Shown: piece by piece, positions 30,177 through 31,311 of the stretch
How the letters are laid out: every line of letters starts with the position of its first letter
How positions within the stretch are numbered: position 1 is the stretch's first letter
Assembly (NCBI GenBank): GCA_045658985.1
Contig: JAZOWC010000010.1
Location: forward strand, 1 to 31,311
DNA: 31,311 nucleotides
Reading direction: 5' to 3'
Source: RGIG3513 sp045658985
GTDB lineage: Bacteria; Bacillota; Clostridia; Oscillospirales; Butyricicoccaceae
Program-made: the position numbers and the translations under genes
The notes under the pieces: generated by a model
Seen by the model: only the letters and a program-made list of their open reading frames with translations
Database searches by the model: none
What the model was told of the DNA's origin: nothing

Positions 30177-31178
30177 TCAATACTTGCTCCAGCTTTTGGG
30201 AATAAACAACTCGCTGAAGTGCGCCACAGCATATCTGTCGGTCATACCGGAGATAAAATCGCATACCGCCGTCTTGAGACCTTCTTCCTCGATGATCTGC
30301 TTGTAGAAGTCGGTGAGGCGGTCGGGATGAGCCATATAATATGTATACAGAGTCTTGACTATCTCCACGCCCTTGATCTCTTCGCTCTTGGCGGCGGGGT
30401 TGAGATATACCGACTCAAACATAAACTCGTGGAGTCTGTCGCTGACCTTCTGCAGTTCCTCGGGCAGACCGATGGTGCCTGTTTTGAGTCCCGTGTCGAT
30501 CATACCGTTAACCAGCGTGTCTATGCGCTGGCTGTGACGTGTGCCGAGCACCTCAAGCACCTCACGGGGCAGGTCCTCGTTTTTGAGTACGCCTGCGCGG
30601 ATGGCATCGTCGATATCGTGGTTCATATAGGCGATGCGGTCGGCATACCGCACTATCTGACCCTCAAGAGTAAATGCCGGTGTGCCGCGGGTGTGGCACT
30701 TGATGCCGTTGCGTACCTCCTCGGTCAGGTTGAGACCGTGGCGGTCTTTCTCGAGCCGCTCCACGATCCTGAGGCTCTGCTCGCTGTGATGAAAATGCCC
30801 CGACATATCGTTGAGCGCCCGCTCGCCTGCGTGGCCGAAGGGTGTGTGTCCCAGATCGTGGCCCAGCGCGGCGGCTTCGGCAAGATCCTCGTTCAGCGCC
30901 AGCGCACGGGCAATGGTGCGGCTTATCTGCGCCACCTCGAGGGTGTGTGTCAGTCGGGTGCGGTAATGGTCGCCCTCGGGGGAGAGGAAGACCTGAGTTT
31001 TATGTTTTAAACGGCGGAAGGATTTGCAGTGGATGATCCTGTCGCGGTCGCGCATGTAGCAGGTGCGGTCTTCGGGTTCTTCCTCATACGTTTCGCGGCC
31101 CTTGCTGGCGCAGGAAAGCTGCGCAAGTTCAGAAAGGGTTTGCCGTTCTCTTTCTTCAAGCATCTCACGGATATTCAC
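30177..31178 (-). CDS. dgt: dGTP triphosphohydrolase-like HD protein
   Basis: This 333-residue HD-superfamily phosphohydrolase should cleave a deoxynucleoside triphosphate to the nucleoside and triphosphate. Metal ligands are H78 (TRLTHTLEVAQ), H107-D108 (ALGHDLGHTPFGHAGE) and a later Asp in RYADRIAYMNHDIDDA. FRRLKHKTQVF is the typical entry block. GTG at 31178 follows GGAGGTGTTTTT. It is the first gene of the dgt-dnaG-rpoD series. Confidence 0.93.
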   Translation of the reverse strand: MNIREMLEERERQTLSELAQLSCASKGRETYEEEPEDRTCYMRDRDRIIHCKSFRRLKHKTQVFLSPEGDHYRTRLTHTLEVAQISRTIARALALNEDLAEAAALGHDLGHTPFGHAGERALNDMSGHFHHSEQSLRIVERLEKDRHGLNLTEEVRNGIKCHTRGTPAFTLEGQIVRYADRIAYMNHDIDDAIRAGVLKNEDLPREVLEVLGTRHSQRIDTLVNGMIDTGLKTGTIGLPEELQKVSDRLHEFMFESVYLNPAAKSEEIKGVEIVKTLYTYYMAHPDRLTDFYKQIIEEEGLKTAVCDFISGMTDRYAVAHFSELFIPKSWSKY

Positions 31179-31311
31179 AAAAACACCTCCATAAAAAGCT
31201 GTGTGTTATTATAATTACGAAAAAATACTAAAATCCCTTTTTTTACAACAAAAAATATTCAAAAAACTTAAATCGGCTTTTCAACCAGGGTTTGACCTAC
31301 AATTCGGGGCA
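31179..31311 (-). promoter_or_regulatory. AT-rich upstream region of dgt
   Basis: TATAAT on the minus strand (31213-31208) lies about 30 bases before the GTG. No good -35 at 16-18 bp was found. The rest is A/T runs without a visible gene up to the window edge. Confidence 0.45.

Overview
The window looks like chromosome of a gut-type, low-oxygen Clostridia (Firmicutes), most likely Oscillospirales/Ruminococcaceae. The reasons are the dgt-dnaG-rpoD order, a transketolase split into two subunits, a PflX-like radical SAM protein, GH2 plus GPH-symporter sugar use, and GC-rich intergenic hairpin repeats of the kind common in that group. No rRNA, tRNA or CRISPR array is visible, so this placement is inference.

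Layout. 1-624: intergenic, holding GTAG-type REP hairpins and one end of a long repeat. 625-5646: sugar locus with a GH2 glycosidase and a GPH symporter on minus, and a divergent AraC regulator on plus. 5647-6128: hairpin repeats, then a promoter with four 11-bp-phased boxes driving a lipoprotein (6129-7553). 7664-9614: transketolase subunit pair with its own promoter and terminator. 9615-10985: about 1.4 kb of repeats without a gene. 10986-13791: divergent radical SAM protein and NAD synthase; the glutaminase half of the synthase has lost its catalytic triad. 13853-14362: a REP-associated tyrosine transposase (RAYT) that carries two REP hairpins inside its own coding sequence. 14378-19606: an accessory island of small membrane-anchored paralogues, an Ig-like-domain protein, a duplicated 160-bp leader, an AT-rich secreted protein, and an inverted, mosaic gene pair. 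19687-23404: sulfur amino acid block with metQ, metI, metN, a Met/Cys-rich leader peptide with attenuator, and a cysteine synthase. 23570-26845: divergent serine operon (class V aminotransferase, SerA, DUF1015). 26935-31178: rpoD, dnaG and dgt on minus.

Working together: the serine operon makes the precursor for the divergently transcribed cysteine synthase, and their promoters interleave around a palindrome. Next to it, the methionine importer has its own promoter followed by a 23-codon leader ORF with eight Met and three Cys codons. Downstream lie a segment able to pair with the terminator loop and then a rho-independent terminator. This has the geometry of classical ribosome-mediated attenuation and is the best candidate here for an undescribed regulatory system. 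The second most interesting item is the RAYT together with about a dozen REP elements, two of which sit in frame in the transposase on either side of its HUH motif.
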